From assembly GCF_025370935.1 (NCBI RefSeq), contig NC_133482.1, positions 14,759,431 to 14,823,430 on the forward strand: DNA of 64,000 nucleotides, written 5' to 3'. The stretch comes from Choristoneura fumiferana. Its lineage: Eukaryota; Arthropoda; Insecta; Lepidoptera; Tortricidae. Under the pieces are notes generated by a model. That model saw only the letters and a program-made list of their open reading frames with translations, searched no databases and was not told the origin of the DNA. Below are positions 33,535 to 44,347 of this stretch, piece by piece. Position 1 is the stretch's first letter, and each line of letters opens with the position of its first letter. Both the position numbers and the translations under genes were made by a program.

Positions 33535-35052
33535 GTTGGCATTTCGTAGACAGAATAGATGGCACTACTTTCTCAGTACCACGCCATAGCGTTAATGTTA
33601 CTATACTTTTTGGCTGTATGACAAATTAAAACGTTGCTATGGTTGTTAGTCTAACATCTGGTAGCATGGTGTACGGTTGTGTTGCTCTTAAGATGAGCTC
33701 TGTTGAGTTCGTAACGCGTGTATTTGTGGTGGTGATAGATGGATTTGTGTGATTGTGTGTTGTGTTCTTACAGTGTGGAGGTGAAAGAACTGCATGAGCA
33801 CGGCATATCTTGCATAAACGTAGCTATCATTAGGTGAGCAAAGGAATTGTTTTAATTCAAAGATATGGACCTCCGCAAAGTACTTAACGCCTAAAAGAAG
33901 TAATAAAGAAGTAATGTAGCTGTCCTCCCTGGCCTGAACCCACTAGGTACTAGTCGCAGCGGTTATGAAATGCCACTTCCATGCGGCTACATTAGCATTC
34001 AGTTTTTGTTGAAAGTTTTTGCTTATATTTACTTTAGCCAACGATGCAAACTGATCGTTCAGTGATATTAGTTTTAGCAAAACCACGATAATGTCATAGC
34101 GGTTTAGAAAAACGGAAAGCTTTGTGTCTTTCTGTTTGAATTTCAGGAACGTTTCGGACGTGATTGTGCTTTGTTTTTGTTTGATATTATAGTATACTAG
34201 CGTTTAACGGTTTCTAAATTCTAACTGTTACCTAAACGGTGTAAAATGGTAGTAGAAATATGTGTTATAATATAATTGCGAATACGTTAGGTACTATAGG
34301 TTCCGATCTTATAACTCTCTCTAGTATATAATACTTCAGTATACTTGCTTTCTCTATTCTCTTGATTTCACAATGTAAACTTTCAAGATATTGGAAACCT
34401 TGGCTCGGATCACAGCGCAATCCCGAGCATGTTCAAATGCAAATGCGGTATTAGTGTCTCAACGCTTTATAAAACGATGCAATGCCCAACGGGGAGCGAC
34501 GAAATCAGAGCTATGCTAAACAGCAAGCTGGCTTCTAAACCTTAGGGGTCTTTTTAAAAATGTTCGTCTTCTAAAGGGTTCTAAGAAAACAACGTCGAGA
34601 CTGACTGTGAAATAATCCCCGATACAAGACGCCGTGTGTGGATCAAATCCCTGTAGGTAGTGTTCTGGGTAAAAAATAATATGATAATAAGTAAGTTAGA
34701 TAAATAAGTAGATTGTACAACAAGAGCATAAAACGAGCCATTTTACCCGAGGCGTTCATATAGCCACCGAACCGGTACGGCGAGGTGGAATAGACACGTC
34801 GAGGGGAAAATCAATGGGTTAATGCTCGAGTTACACTCTGCTTTTCACTTCTATGGCGAGGAAATGGAATAGCAACAGTGGAAACAATGATTCACTTTCT
34901 ATGTACCTTTATTTTTTATGCATTATAAATAAATCCATTTTTTTATTTTACTTATTTAGTATGATTGATTTGAATGATTTTAAGTTTTATAGAAATTAAA
35001 TATTTATAAATATACCGAAACTTTTTTGTTTGTGGCTGTTGACACCTGATTA
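33535..35052. other. Host flank right of BEL/Pao, no gene seen
   Basis: Collinear with 38652-40621 of copy C. AT-rich, with no open frame or splice structure recognised. It ends at the second gap with 'tgttgacacctgatta'. Confidence 0.6.
34229..34234. other. Probable DNA-transposon excision footprint TACCTA
   Basis: Where copy C has TA, then a 217-bp MITE starting CC and ending GG, then TA, copy B has TA-CC-TA. A Tc1/mariner-type excision typically leaves two or three end bases between two TAs. Confidence 0.65.
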
Positions 35053-35152
35053 NNNNNNNNNNNNNNNNNNNNNNNNNNNNNNNNNNNNNNNNNNNNNNNN
35101 NNNNNNNNNNNNNNNNNNNNNNNNNNNNNNNNNNNNNNNNNNNNNNNNNNNN
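35053..35152. other. Assembly gap (100 N)
   Basis: Exactly 100 N. The sequence after it restarts at material equal to 21782 onward. Confidence 0.99.
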
Positions 35153-38040
35153 CGTGTTCGGTTCAAACTTGGTGCTCTGCGGCTTTTTAAAAGTTTCTAC
35201 ATAATTTAACTTGCGATGTTTTTTAAATCCAACCTTGCCAGTCTACTCACACTTTTGGTAATCGAATTGATCAGTAAGGTACCCATTAATAGTAGTTGGA
35301 TTACAATGCAATAATACTCAAAAAAAAAAACACATTTAGCAAAAGTTATTTTGGCAAAAACTATTTTTTTTTTCGCTAAAGCTGCATCTATTTACATCGT
35401 TGTAATAAATATTTTCGTAACCAAAACTGAAACATAAATAACAGACACGAGCATTTTCTGCCACACAATTTTTTATCTTTCATCCTTGAGCTATCTGTGG
35501 AAGCTATAAAAGGCGTTTTTCAGAGCTGCAACCTCTTTAGTAAGACGGCAAAGTACTCGTGTGAATCCTGAATGAGACTGAAATATATCTCAGCTCCTGA
35601 CTCTCGAGTGCAACGAGTATTTTAAAAAGTTACGTGCCCATTTTTACCTTGAATTTTCCATGAGCTACTTCTTAGCTATATTGATATATACGTTAATGGT
35701 TACGCTTCAGATTGGAGTATTTCCGTTTTGCTATTTTAATATCGTCGTAAAAAGAAAAAAAACGTCTTTCTTTGAACTTTGAATTATTAATTCAACAAAA
35801 GGTCACGATGGAACAAAATAAAATATTATTTGCGTTTGAGACACGACATTTGTATAATGGGTTGTGACATAAATGATAACTCGTATTCCAAAGGGCAAGG
35901 TCATTAAAATATTGAAAGTTAGAAACAAATGACTTGTTCGAAAGTTAAATTAAAATCTTTACGACTTTGTCAAGGACATTAGAATAATGATGAAGTTTAC
36001 ATTGTTCCTAGAACTATATTTCTTAACCATTTTCTTTAAAAAACATTATTATGTTTTACTGCAACATGTCACGTACTCAGATGGTTACAAAATCATTTAG
36101 TGTGGGTAACAGCAAGGCGATCGTAATCATTTTCTATTCTCTTTCTACTCTCATATAATATCATTTGACGGAAAAGAATGGCGAATGTGATTGTGGTTCC
36201 AAGTAAGTAGGTAAGACAATTTATGTCCTCCGGTTCTAACTTTTATACACTTGACATAGTCCCATAATGCCCATTTAGTTTGCGAAATGACATAGTAAAA
36301 TGCCAAAGTTGCCAAGCCAATTATTAATTTATTGATTATGAAAGAATTCCACTTCGGATGAAAATTCAAATAACATGAGTGCAATGCAAAATGTTAGAAG
36401 TACCTGCATTGGGACAAAATTAGTTAAGTATTCTTTAATTTTTTTATGATAGGATTTAAAGACATTTTTGTTTTGAAAGAGTACGTAAAATAGACTGCCT
36501 TCGACAAAAAAAAGTGAAAAAGAGAAAATAAAGAAACTTTATTGAAATTATGCATTAAATTTACTTACAAGAAAAAACAAATGCATTGAAAACAACCCCC
36601 TCTTTTTAGACATTGGTTAAAAACAAAATGTCTTTGCCAACAATTCTTTGTTCAATAACCGTGTCAACAATTTGTGGCAGCCCCTTAACAGTTTCGTATT
36701 TGATAGTAAATATTGATGGATGTATTAAACTAACAATCATAAGCCTGCGGCCTCAGAGAACTATTCAATAACAGTCATAGAGCCCCACATCGTAGACCCT
36801 TCATTATTATACGCCGTCTAATTTCGAAGGTTTTTTTATTTCGTATTTTTGTTACCCTGCATCCCTCCCGAATACCAATTTCTTACAATGTTGTTTTCAT
36901 TCCATTCCAGTCTATGTCTAGCTCCGTTATTCGTTCATTCCTTTTTTCCACCGTATTGTTATCTTCTTCTGTTTTTTTGAATTGGGAATCAGGTTGCGTT
37001 TGTTTGTGATTCGTTGTCGTTCTTTCAAATACAGCGGAGATAATTTTCGTAAAGGTCGTTGATCGTTGTACCCTCAATATTTGATTCGCGGCAATATTGT
37101 TCGTATTTCCAGTTCAAAATGTGTCATCATGCGATAAAAAGACACTGTAATTTTTCCCGAAATTGAGTTTTAAATTTGAAAATAGGCGTATCTGAATATA
37201 ATGTGAAACTCAGTGCACAGCTTTAATGGGTACTTCCTTTTTGTTCAGCAAATATTTCATAAATAAAACTCGTCTGGAAAAAAGATTTCTCACATAGTAA
37301 TCTTTAAGAATGTGGATCAAGTCATCAAAAAAATAAAAAGTAAAAAATGGGAAATTTTTCACTGTGTCCACAGTGGTGTTCTGAATAAAACACTACATAT
37401 TTAACAATGAAACGTGAAAACTAATACAATCTGTTTCATAATTTTGAGACGAATATAATCAAACAGTTTTAATTACTTTAACTTTAATCAGTCTTATTAG
37501 GTGTGTCCCATGCTTAAATGTTTCATTGTTGATTACCTAAGGTATTTTATATAAACTTCGAATTTTTGCCTACTAAATTGTGCCACTTTAACACGTGATC
37601 TAGTCCACGATAATCTAAGAAATACTTTTTATATTAAAAAAAATATCAAATATATTGAATTTATAACCATAATTTAATGAAAAATCTACAAATAAAGCTT
37701 AAAATCCTTACGTTTGTGTCAATAATACTGAAAAAGCTCAGTAGACGTGGGTTCCTCCACGTGACGTCAATGCAAACTGAGGTACAGTGGGGGGTTCTTA
37801 AGGGTGTCCTTACGCGATAAAGTGCACGATCTGGCAAGGTGGCACTTTAGAAATATCGCAATGTTTCACTGTGTACCTAAGTTTCATTGTTGGACACATA
37901 ACCCTACTAAAAATCTTTTGTCTATAATAATTCATAATGATGACATTGAAAAATTGTTACTTTGCCTAGTCTCATCGAAGTCTAACACTGGCGATCCATT
38001 GACTCATTAAACCTTAAAAACTGAAATCAATACTATAATA

Positions 38041-38272
38041 TTCATCATCATCATCATCATCACCATCATCATCATCAAGTCAGTTGTAGGACGTCAACTT
38101 TTGGATACAGGCCTACTCCGACTCCAGTTGCTTCGGTTGAAATCGTCCTGCATCCACCGTGAATCCGCGGTTTTAACCAGGTCATGCCTCCATAATCTGG
38201 CCCTCTCATACTGAGAGGAGTCCTGTGCCCAGCAGTGGAACGTAAATAGGCTAAAATGATAATGATGATGAT
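38041..38272. repeat. RTE 3' end (-) joined to SINE family 2 tail (+)
   Basis: Allelic copy of 26674-26907. The (CAT)n run is shorter here, a microsatellite length difference between the copies. Confidence 0.75.
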
Positions 38273-38646
38273 CCCTCCATCTCACATCGCTCATAAAATT
38301 CTATAATAGTAAATCTTTTATAACAACTTCTCATTTTCAAGCCAAAAGCTGACACTTAGCGAGCGACTCACATCTTGGCGTATTTTTCACTTACGGGCCA
38401 AAATAAGTAAGTTCCTAACGTGGCTGGAGTTAACTTTGGTGTTAAACTTTTACAGGCGCTGGCAACACTGCAACTACTTGTAGGAGCCAGGGAGAACAGC
38501 CTTCTTGAAATTAGGTTTTTGTTAAATCTCTATTTAATCAAAGATTTATAAGTTTAGATAAGCCCTTAACATACTTTGACCGCGCCTAAATATTGTGTCA
38601 ACTCCGAAATGTGTGAGTTCACTCTTTTGGAATTATAACAGACAAA

Positions 38647-38651
38647 ATAGT
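38647..38651. other. Empty target site of the BEL/Pao element
   Basis: A single ATAGT between 'gacaaa' and 'gttggcatttcg', exactly where copy B has ATAGT-element-ATAGT. Confidence 0.93.
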
Positions 38652-39331
38652 GTTGGCATTTCGTAAGACAGAATAGATGGCACTACTTTCTCAGTACCAC
38701 GCCATAGCGTCTAATGTTACTATACTTTTTCGCTGTAATGACAAATTAAAACGTTTGCTTTGGTTTGTTAGTCTAACATCTGGTAGCATGGTGTACGGTT
38801 GTGTTGCTCTTAAGATGAGCTCTGGTTGAGTTCGAAACGCGTGTAGTGTGGTGGTGGTGATAGGTGGATTTGTGTGTGTTCTTACAGTGTGAAGGTGAAA
38901 GAACTGCATGAACACGCATATCTTGCATAAACGTAGCTATCATTAGGTGAGCAAAGTAATTGTTTTAGTTCAAAGATATGGACCTCCGCAAAGTACCTAA
39001 CGCCTGATTCAATAAATTAAGTAATGTAGCTGTCCTCTCAGGCCTGAACCCACTAGGTACTAGTCGTAGCGGTATGAAATGCCACTTCCATGCGGCTACA
39101 TTAGCATTCAGTTTTTTGTTGAATGTTTTTTGCTTATGTTTACTTTAGCAAACGATGCAAACTGATCGTTCAGTGATACAAGTTTCAGCAAAACTACGAT
39201 AATGTTATAGCGATTTAGAAAAACGGAAAGCTTTGTGTCTTTCTGTTTAATTTTCTGGAACGTTTCGGACGTGATTGTGCTTTGTTAATATAGTATACTA
39301 GCGTTTAACGGTTTCTAAATTCTAACTGTTA

Positions 39332-39548
39332 CCGTAAACTGCTTCAACTTTGCCCTCTGGCCCCAACATTGCCTGAGTTGATTTAGAGTCGATAACTTAG
39401 CACTCTTATAGGTTTTAAACCTTTATCTGCACGGGAATTATTATTACGGGGGGATAAAGATTTTTAAACCCAAAGGGTGCTAAGTTATTGACTCTAAATC
39501 GAAGCAGGCAATGGTGGGGAAAGAGGGCAAAGTTGAAGCAGTTTACGG
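39332..39548. mobile_element. TA-flanked MITE with about 75-bp arms, filled site
   Basis: The left end CCGTAAACTGCTTCAACTTT matches the reverse complement of the right end for 27 bp, and with a few mismatches for about 75 bp ('tttagagtc-ataacttagcac'). TA flanks it at 39330-39331 and 39549-39550. It is absent from copy B, where TACCTA remains. No coding capacity. Confidence 0.9.
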
Positions 39549-40015
39549 TAAACGGTGTAAAATGGTAGTAGAAATATGTGTTATAGTATAATTGCGAATA
39601 CGTTAGGTAATATAGGTTCCGATCTTATACCTCTCTCTAGTATATATACTTCAGTATACTTCTTTCTCTATTCTCTTGATTTCACAATGTAAACTTTCAA
39701 GATACTTGGAAACCTTGGCCTCGGATCACAGCGCAATCCCGAGCATGTTCAAATGCAAATGGCGGTATTAGTGTCTCAACGCTTTATAAAACGATGCAAT
39801 GGCCCAACGGGGAGCGACGAAATCAGAGCTATGCTAAACAGCTAGCTGGCTCCTAAACCTTAGGGGTCTTGTTTAAAAATGTTCGTCTTAAAAGGGTTCT
39901 AAGAAACCAACGTCGAGACTGACTGTAAAATAATCCCAGATACAAGACGCCGTGTGTGGATCAATAGGTAGTGTTCTGGGTAAAAAATAATATGATAATA
40001 AGTAAGTTAGATAAA

Positions 40016-40263
40016 TTATTATTATTATTTGTTGTATTTTTTTTCTTTAATTGTATAATATAGTTTTTAAGTATTTTATTTGTAATTATATTTTTATGAA
40101 AAAATGACTTTCTGCCAAGTTTCTTGCGGCGCATTCTTCTTGGCAATGATGGTCTTTCTGAAAGCGCTGGTAGTTTAAAAAAATGACGTGTAAAAGTGCC
40201 CATTGCGGCATATTTACTGAATAAATCATTTGAAATTAGAAAAAATTAAAAAAAAAAAAAAAA
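40016..40263 (+). mobile_element. 5'-truncated retroposon with poly(A) tail
   Basis: Present in copy C only. Copy B reads straight through 'agttagataaataagtagat'. It ends 'tactgaataaatcatttgaa', then an A-rich stretch closed by about 16 A. Related 3' ends lie at 13720-13830 (+), 47632-47795 (-) and 58794-58945 (-). The target duplication is not clear because the junction is AT-rich. Confidence 0.8.
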
Positions 40264-40621
40264 TTAGTAGATTGTACAACAAGAGCATAAAACGAGCCAT
40301 TTTACCCGAGGTGTTCATATAGCCACCCGAGCCGGTACGGCGAGGGTGGATAGACACGTCGAGGGGAAAATCAATGGGTTTAATGCTCGAGTTTTACACT
40401 CTGCTTTTCACTTCGATGGCGAGGAAATGAAATAGCAACAGTGGAAACAATGATTCACTTTCTATGTACCTTTTATTTTTTATGCATTATTATAATAATT
40501 CCATTTTTTAATTTTACTTATTTAGTATGATTGATTTGAATGATTTTAAGTTTTATAGAAATTAAAAATATTTATAAAATATACCGAAACTTTTTTGTTT
40601 GTGGCTGTTGACACCTGATTA

Positions 40622-40929
40622 CCTTGGTCTTAAGTTGGTCTTACACGAAGATTTTATTTTATGCACTAGAACATAAAAAGTCATTTTATGTCGCCTAGAT
40701 ACAGCATAAACAAGAATTTTACGAGCATGAGAAGTGAAAAATATATTGAATACTTGCCCGCAGCTACATGCTGCATATCAATAAATTATAATAAAAACCA
40801 GGCAAGCGTGAGTCGGCTTATGGAAAAAATTTAAGCTTTGTTTCAAGACCTCAAAGATTATGCAAGTTGATGTAAAGGGCGGGGCGGGGCACATCGCTCG
40901 AAGAACATCTATCTTCATCATCATCTTGT
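40622..40929. other. No gene seen
   Basis: Unique-looking AT-rich sequence after the duplicated locus, with no supported feature. Confidence 0.55.
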
Positions 40930-41155
40930 GTGAGTGTCTGTGTGTTACTTTTCTTCCGTTGGGGAAGAAGAGTTCTGGAGTGGCGACCACGAACGGGAAG
41001 ACGAAGCCTTGGCAGGCCTCCTACTAGATATTCAGTGAGACTAACGACATTGTGAGAGTTTCGGGCAACCCTAGTGGATGCAAGTCGCGAGTTGAAAGAA
41101 GGCCTTTGTTCAACAGTGAACGTCTTCCAACTGAAGATGATGATGATCTAGACCT
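40930..41155 (+). pseudogene. RTE-type LINE 3' end
   Basis: 'tggagtggcgaccacgaacg' encodes the VLEWRP-like segment out of frame. It is followed by 'tggatgcaagtcgcgagttg', 'acagtgaacgtcttccaact' and (GAT)n. Heavily decayed and 5'-truncated. Confidence 0.65.
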
Positions 41156-41202
41156 AATTGTTTTGACGTTTAGATATACAATCGGAAGTCTTCGGAGTTA
41201 TT

Positions 41203-41448
41203 AGGGCTCCGTACCCAAAGAGTAAAAACGGAAACCCTATTACTAAGAATTCGCTGTCCGTCCGTTCGTCTGTCACCAGGCTTTATCTCATGAACTTTGT
41301 ACTAAAAACATAATACAATGAATATTTAAGGGGGCTCCCATACAGCAAACGTAATTTTTTTGCCGTTTTTTGATAATGTCTAATAAATGTTTTGTAGATG
41401 GCACTGAACCCTTTGTGCTCGAGTCCGACTCGCACTTGGCCGGTTTTT
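41203..41448 (+). repeat. 'agggttccgta ... cttggccggttttt' repeat
   Basis: Starts 'agggctccgtacccaaagag', carries 'gtccgtccgttcgtctgtca', and ends 'gactcgcacttggccggttt'. It has the same frame of ends as the longer copies at 52571-53117 and 55257-55881. A widespread insect dispersed repeat of uncertain class, non-coding. Confidence 0.7.
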
Positions 41449-41727
41449 AAGATAAAACATGTGAATATCCATAGACTATAAACTCTTTATTCCAACCGCT
41501 TAGCGAAATGCCGCAAGCACATTGCATCGCTTTGAAGTATACCTACTTAACTTTACATCTTTCTGTTTACAAACATTATCGAAAAACTATAAAACAAAAT
41601 CTTTCGCTATCTCCGTTGAAATTCAACTCTGAAAGTTGGCGAATCCTCGCGTATTTAAGTCCAGTGGCAAGTGGCGGTGCCATTTTATGGTCGCTGTCGT
41701 CCATAAAATCTGGACCTCTACTAAAAT

Positions 41728-41833
41728 TAGAACTTCGTATCTTGCCGTCCCGTTGGTGCTTATATCATTTACTACGAGAGTGAGAGGGACGGTACGAAAC
41801 GAACTTCGATTTTAGAATTCCGTAGTATCCCCC
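41728..41833. mobile_element. Foldback MITE 'gaacttcg', diverged copy
   Basis: Inverted arms 'actaaaattagaacttcgta' and 'cgaacttcgattttag' surround 'acgagagtgagagggacggt'. The same middle occurs at 59724-59847 and 60005-60358. Confidence 0.65.
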
Positions 41834-42524
41834 CCTGGTTGGATGAACCTTGCTATAATCTTCCTTGTTAGACTACGTTAAAGCTGTTTTGAGATTGTTC
41901 AGCTTGGATTGCTTTACGTAATGAGTTATATAAGATGTTTAGTGTATTACGCCACCTTTCTCTGGAACCATTGGATAAGTTGAAGTTTTAGTGCTGTTAG
42001 AACACTTGTAGAAATATGGCGAAAGTTCGGAAAAATGTTTATGCTTGTTTATAAAAATATAAACCTTAGTATCAAGCTTAAGCAAAGAACTTAAGCAAAT
42101 AAGCTTAAGAAAGAATTAAGGAGATACTACGGTATCCCCTTACTTTACAGCTTTTACATCTTTATTAGCAGCTATTGCTGTTGATATGAAGATTATGAGG
42201 AAAAAACCTTCGTCGGTCATGCCATTAAATTGGAAAAAATCTTAACAGCACGATGTAGGATGATGAGCGCATCTAATAGTGCAATACGGGTAGAAAAGAG
42301 GCTTAAATTATTCAAATGTATTCAACTAGCTCCATCCTGTGAAGAAGCTGTACAACAGTATTACCAAATGAGTAGGGCTAATACCATAATGTTAAGAAAT
42401 TTTACCTATAACTTAAGAGAAGTCTATTCGTTCCATTCTCCATACACACGTAGTCCCGGTCTCATTTGAAAACTAGGCAATAGAAAAAGATGACGTTTTG
42501 TAAGTATGGACTAGACGTAATTAT
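41834..42524. other. No gene seen
   Basis: The open frame 42230-42469 lacks an ATG at its start and shows no family. 'aagcttaagcaaagaactta' iterates AAGCTTAA words near 42075-42110. Confidence 0.5.
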
Positions 42525-42674
42525 CTATGCCTGTGGTTTTTCAGATTTTCATATAAATGAGTAATATCAGAATTACAGGAGCTCAAAAGTTGCCAAAAAA
42601 AAGATGTCAACTTTTCACGAGAATTACAGACTAATAAAGCATTTTCACAAAAATCTAAAAAACCACAGGCATAG
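42525..42674. mobile_element. MITE 'ctatgcctgtggttttt'
   Basis: Ends CTATGCCTGTGGTTTTT and the reverse complement AAAAACCACAGGCATAG, with 'agattttcatat'/'acaaaaatct' inside. 150 bp, non-coding. Confidence 0.75.
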
Positions 42675-43284
42675 AAAATATAATGAATATCTTGATTGTA
42701 AAATATCATTGATTTCTGTGCTATACTTTTCGTATAACATGAGGACAACGAAACCCAAAATTCAACCGCCCGAATCTTGAAAAGCCTACAGCTACCTCGA
42801 TATAAATTACGGACGTCGTTGCGGAAGGCATGGGGGGGACGGCTGTGAGCGCTTATGTCACGACCGATAAAGACAGCAATATCCCAAATGAATACCTAAC
42901 GCGGCCGTGCGGCCGGCAGGGAAACTTCTCTTAAACACATGATGTGAGTCAGATGGTTGAACTAAGACTATCCTAAGACTACACTTCCATCAGATATATG
43001 TGAGGATGTGCTGCGAGGAACGTGTTTTTGTGACCCAATAGAAAAGCTTCGTTTACATCCTCGCTCCAGCTGCTTCGACGGAGCCGTGCTGTGCCAGGAT
43101 AGGTAAATGAAGCGTGTCTATATGTTCACAAAAGACACATTTGACGCAAACGGGTCGATTAACTTTTTCTTGTCACACTTTGCTATAATTACGGTCTTCT
43201 GAGTAACTCTTTAAACCGTAAGCTTATAAGATCAAACTTGCCAAACGTGCATTATTGTGCTAGTTTTAAGCCCTTTCTATAAAG
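42675..43284. other. No recognised gene; GC-rich patch 42820-42930
   Basis: The patch contains 'gcggccgtgcggccggcagg' and a G run. It has no long frame and no TIRs that I could pair. It lies 0.75 kb downstream of the candidate exon at 43668-43880 on that exon's strand. Confidence 0.4.
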
Positions 43285-43350
43285 AAAATACTAACTGAGA
43301 CATGGATGCACAGAAAAAAACAGAAAAGAGACCAGCGCCCATCGAACCCA
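43285..43350 (-). repeat. SINE family 3 fragment
   Basis: 'catggatgcacagaaaaaaa' and 'gcgcccatcgaacccaggtc' match the B box and body of the SINE pair at 52118-52378, in reverse orientation. The head is lost. Confidence 0.55.
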
Positions 43351-43667
43351 GGTCTTATCAGGATCTAATCATCTATTTTTGTACAAAAAGACTCCAAAAA
43401 AGCCAATCATAATTTGATTGCTTAGTAGCGACATCTCTTGTCTGGGTGAGCGGTAAGTTCCGAAAGAATGTGACGTCTCTCGATGAGAGCGGAACATAGA
43501 TGTCGCTAGTGCTGCTGATAAGTAGCGTAGTAGATAAAAAGAAACCTGACGGGACAGAATAACAACAAGAAATAGTTGATCCATCTCACATCCTATCACA
43601 CATCTCTCGTGGAATCGCGGCCGAAATGTTCGAAAAATGTATGTTCTATCTGTATTAAAACACTTAC

Positions 43668-43880
43668 CATTACTCAAGTTGGCGATGACCACCCCCACTA
43701 CTGCCGCGGTCGCCAGCAGCCGCAGCGCTGTCATGACGGCCATCACAGCATCATCACCATCACTATCACATCACAAGCACGACACAACACAGCACAGCGT
43801 ACGGGGCCGCGTCATCAGAACGTCCTAACGTTTTAAACGTTATTTGAGGCGGTAAAACATCGACTTTGTATTGGTGGCAT
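43668..43880 (-). CDS. Candidate coding exon with signal-peptide start
   Basis: On the minus strand the interval is bounded by an acceptor-like 'ttactaa...ccttgtttcag' ending at 43881 and a canonical donor (AATG|GTAAGT) after 43668. The first ATG in its frame is at 43743. An in-frame stop lies just upstream, so 25 codons plus one base are coding (phase 1). The peptide MAVMTALRLLATAAVVGVV then IANLSN is a short n-region followed by a hydrophobic core, as in signal peptides. Phase-1 junctions after signal peptides are common in secreted proteins. Codons are GC-rich (GCG, CTG, GTC, ATC), unlike the surroundings. The protein cannot be named, and no downstream exon was identified. A chance hydrophobic frame is possible but less likely given both splice signals. 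Confidence 0.5.
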
Positions 43881-43984
43881 CTGAAACAAGGACATATTTA
43901 GTAAGACTTTTTATTAAAATATCAAGGTATTAAACAGTGCATACCGACACTTAAAACTATGGACTGTTTCGCCACAATTATCGT

Positions 43985-44289
43985 TGATCATCATCATCCC
44001 AGCCTATATACGTCCCACTGCAGAGCACAGGCCTCCCCTCAGAATGAGAGGGCTTGGGCAGTTCCCACGCGGGCCCAGTGCGGATTGGGAACTTCACACG
44101 CACCATTGAATTGCTTCGCAGGTTTGTGCAGGTTTCCTCACGATGTTTTCCTTCACCGTAAAGCTCGTGGTAAATTCCAAATGTAATTCCGCACATGAAT
44201 TTCGAAAAACTCAGAGGTGCGAGCCGGTGTTTGAACCCACGATCCTCTGCTTGAGAGGCCATAGGGCAAACCACTCGGCCATCACGGCT
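43985..44289 (-). repeat. SINE family 2, near full length
   Basis: Reverse copy of 17611-17922 with (CAT)n at its left end, 'cgcgggcccagtgcggattg' in the body and the tRNA-like head ending 'ggccatcacggc' at the right. The B box 'gtttgaacccacg' is still recognisable. Open frames on both strands here are by-products. Confidence 0.88.
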
Positions 44290-44347
44290 TCGTGTATCGT
44301 GTATGTTATGTGTGTTCGGTATCGTTGATAATCCATATTAATTAAAT

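Larger units (their letters stand above)
24509..35052. repeat. Locus copy B (whole middle contig)
   Basis: Collinear with copy C from about 35853 to 40621 except for the BEL/Pao insertion (27278-33529), a small TACCTA scar and absence of the 40016-40263 retroposon. It begins with 'taggcgctatataatgggtt', so it carries at least the right end of the MITE seen in copy A. The whole contig behaves as an alternative allele of copy C. Confidence 0.85.
35153..40621. repeat. Locus copy C (start of third contig)
   Basis: 35153-37421 equals copy A without its MITE. 35853-40621 equals copy B without BEL/Pao but with two further insertions (39332-39548 and 40016-40263). The sequence then continues uniquely after 40621, so C is probably the true junction of the locus. 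No gene was recognised within it. Confidence 0.85.

Noticed and set aside
24409..35152. Interpretation as a true tandem triplication
   Set aside because: Placeholder gaps at both joints, full containment of the middle contig and allele-like insertion differences make haplotype redundancy more likely. Kept open pending read depth.
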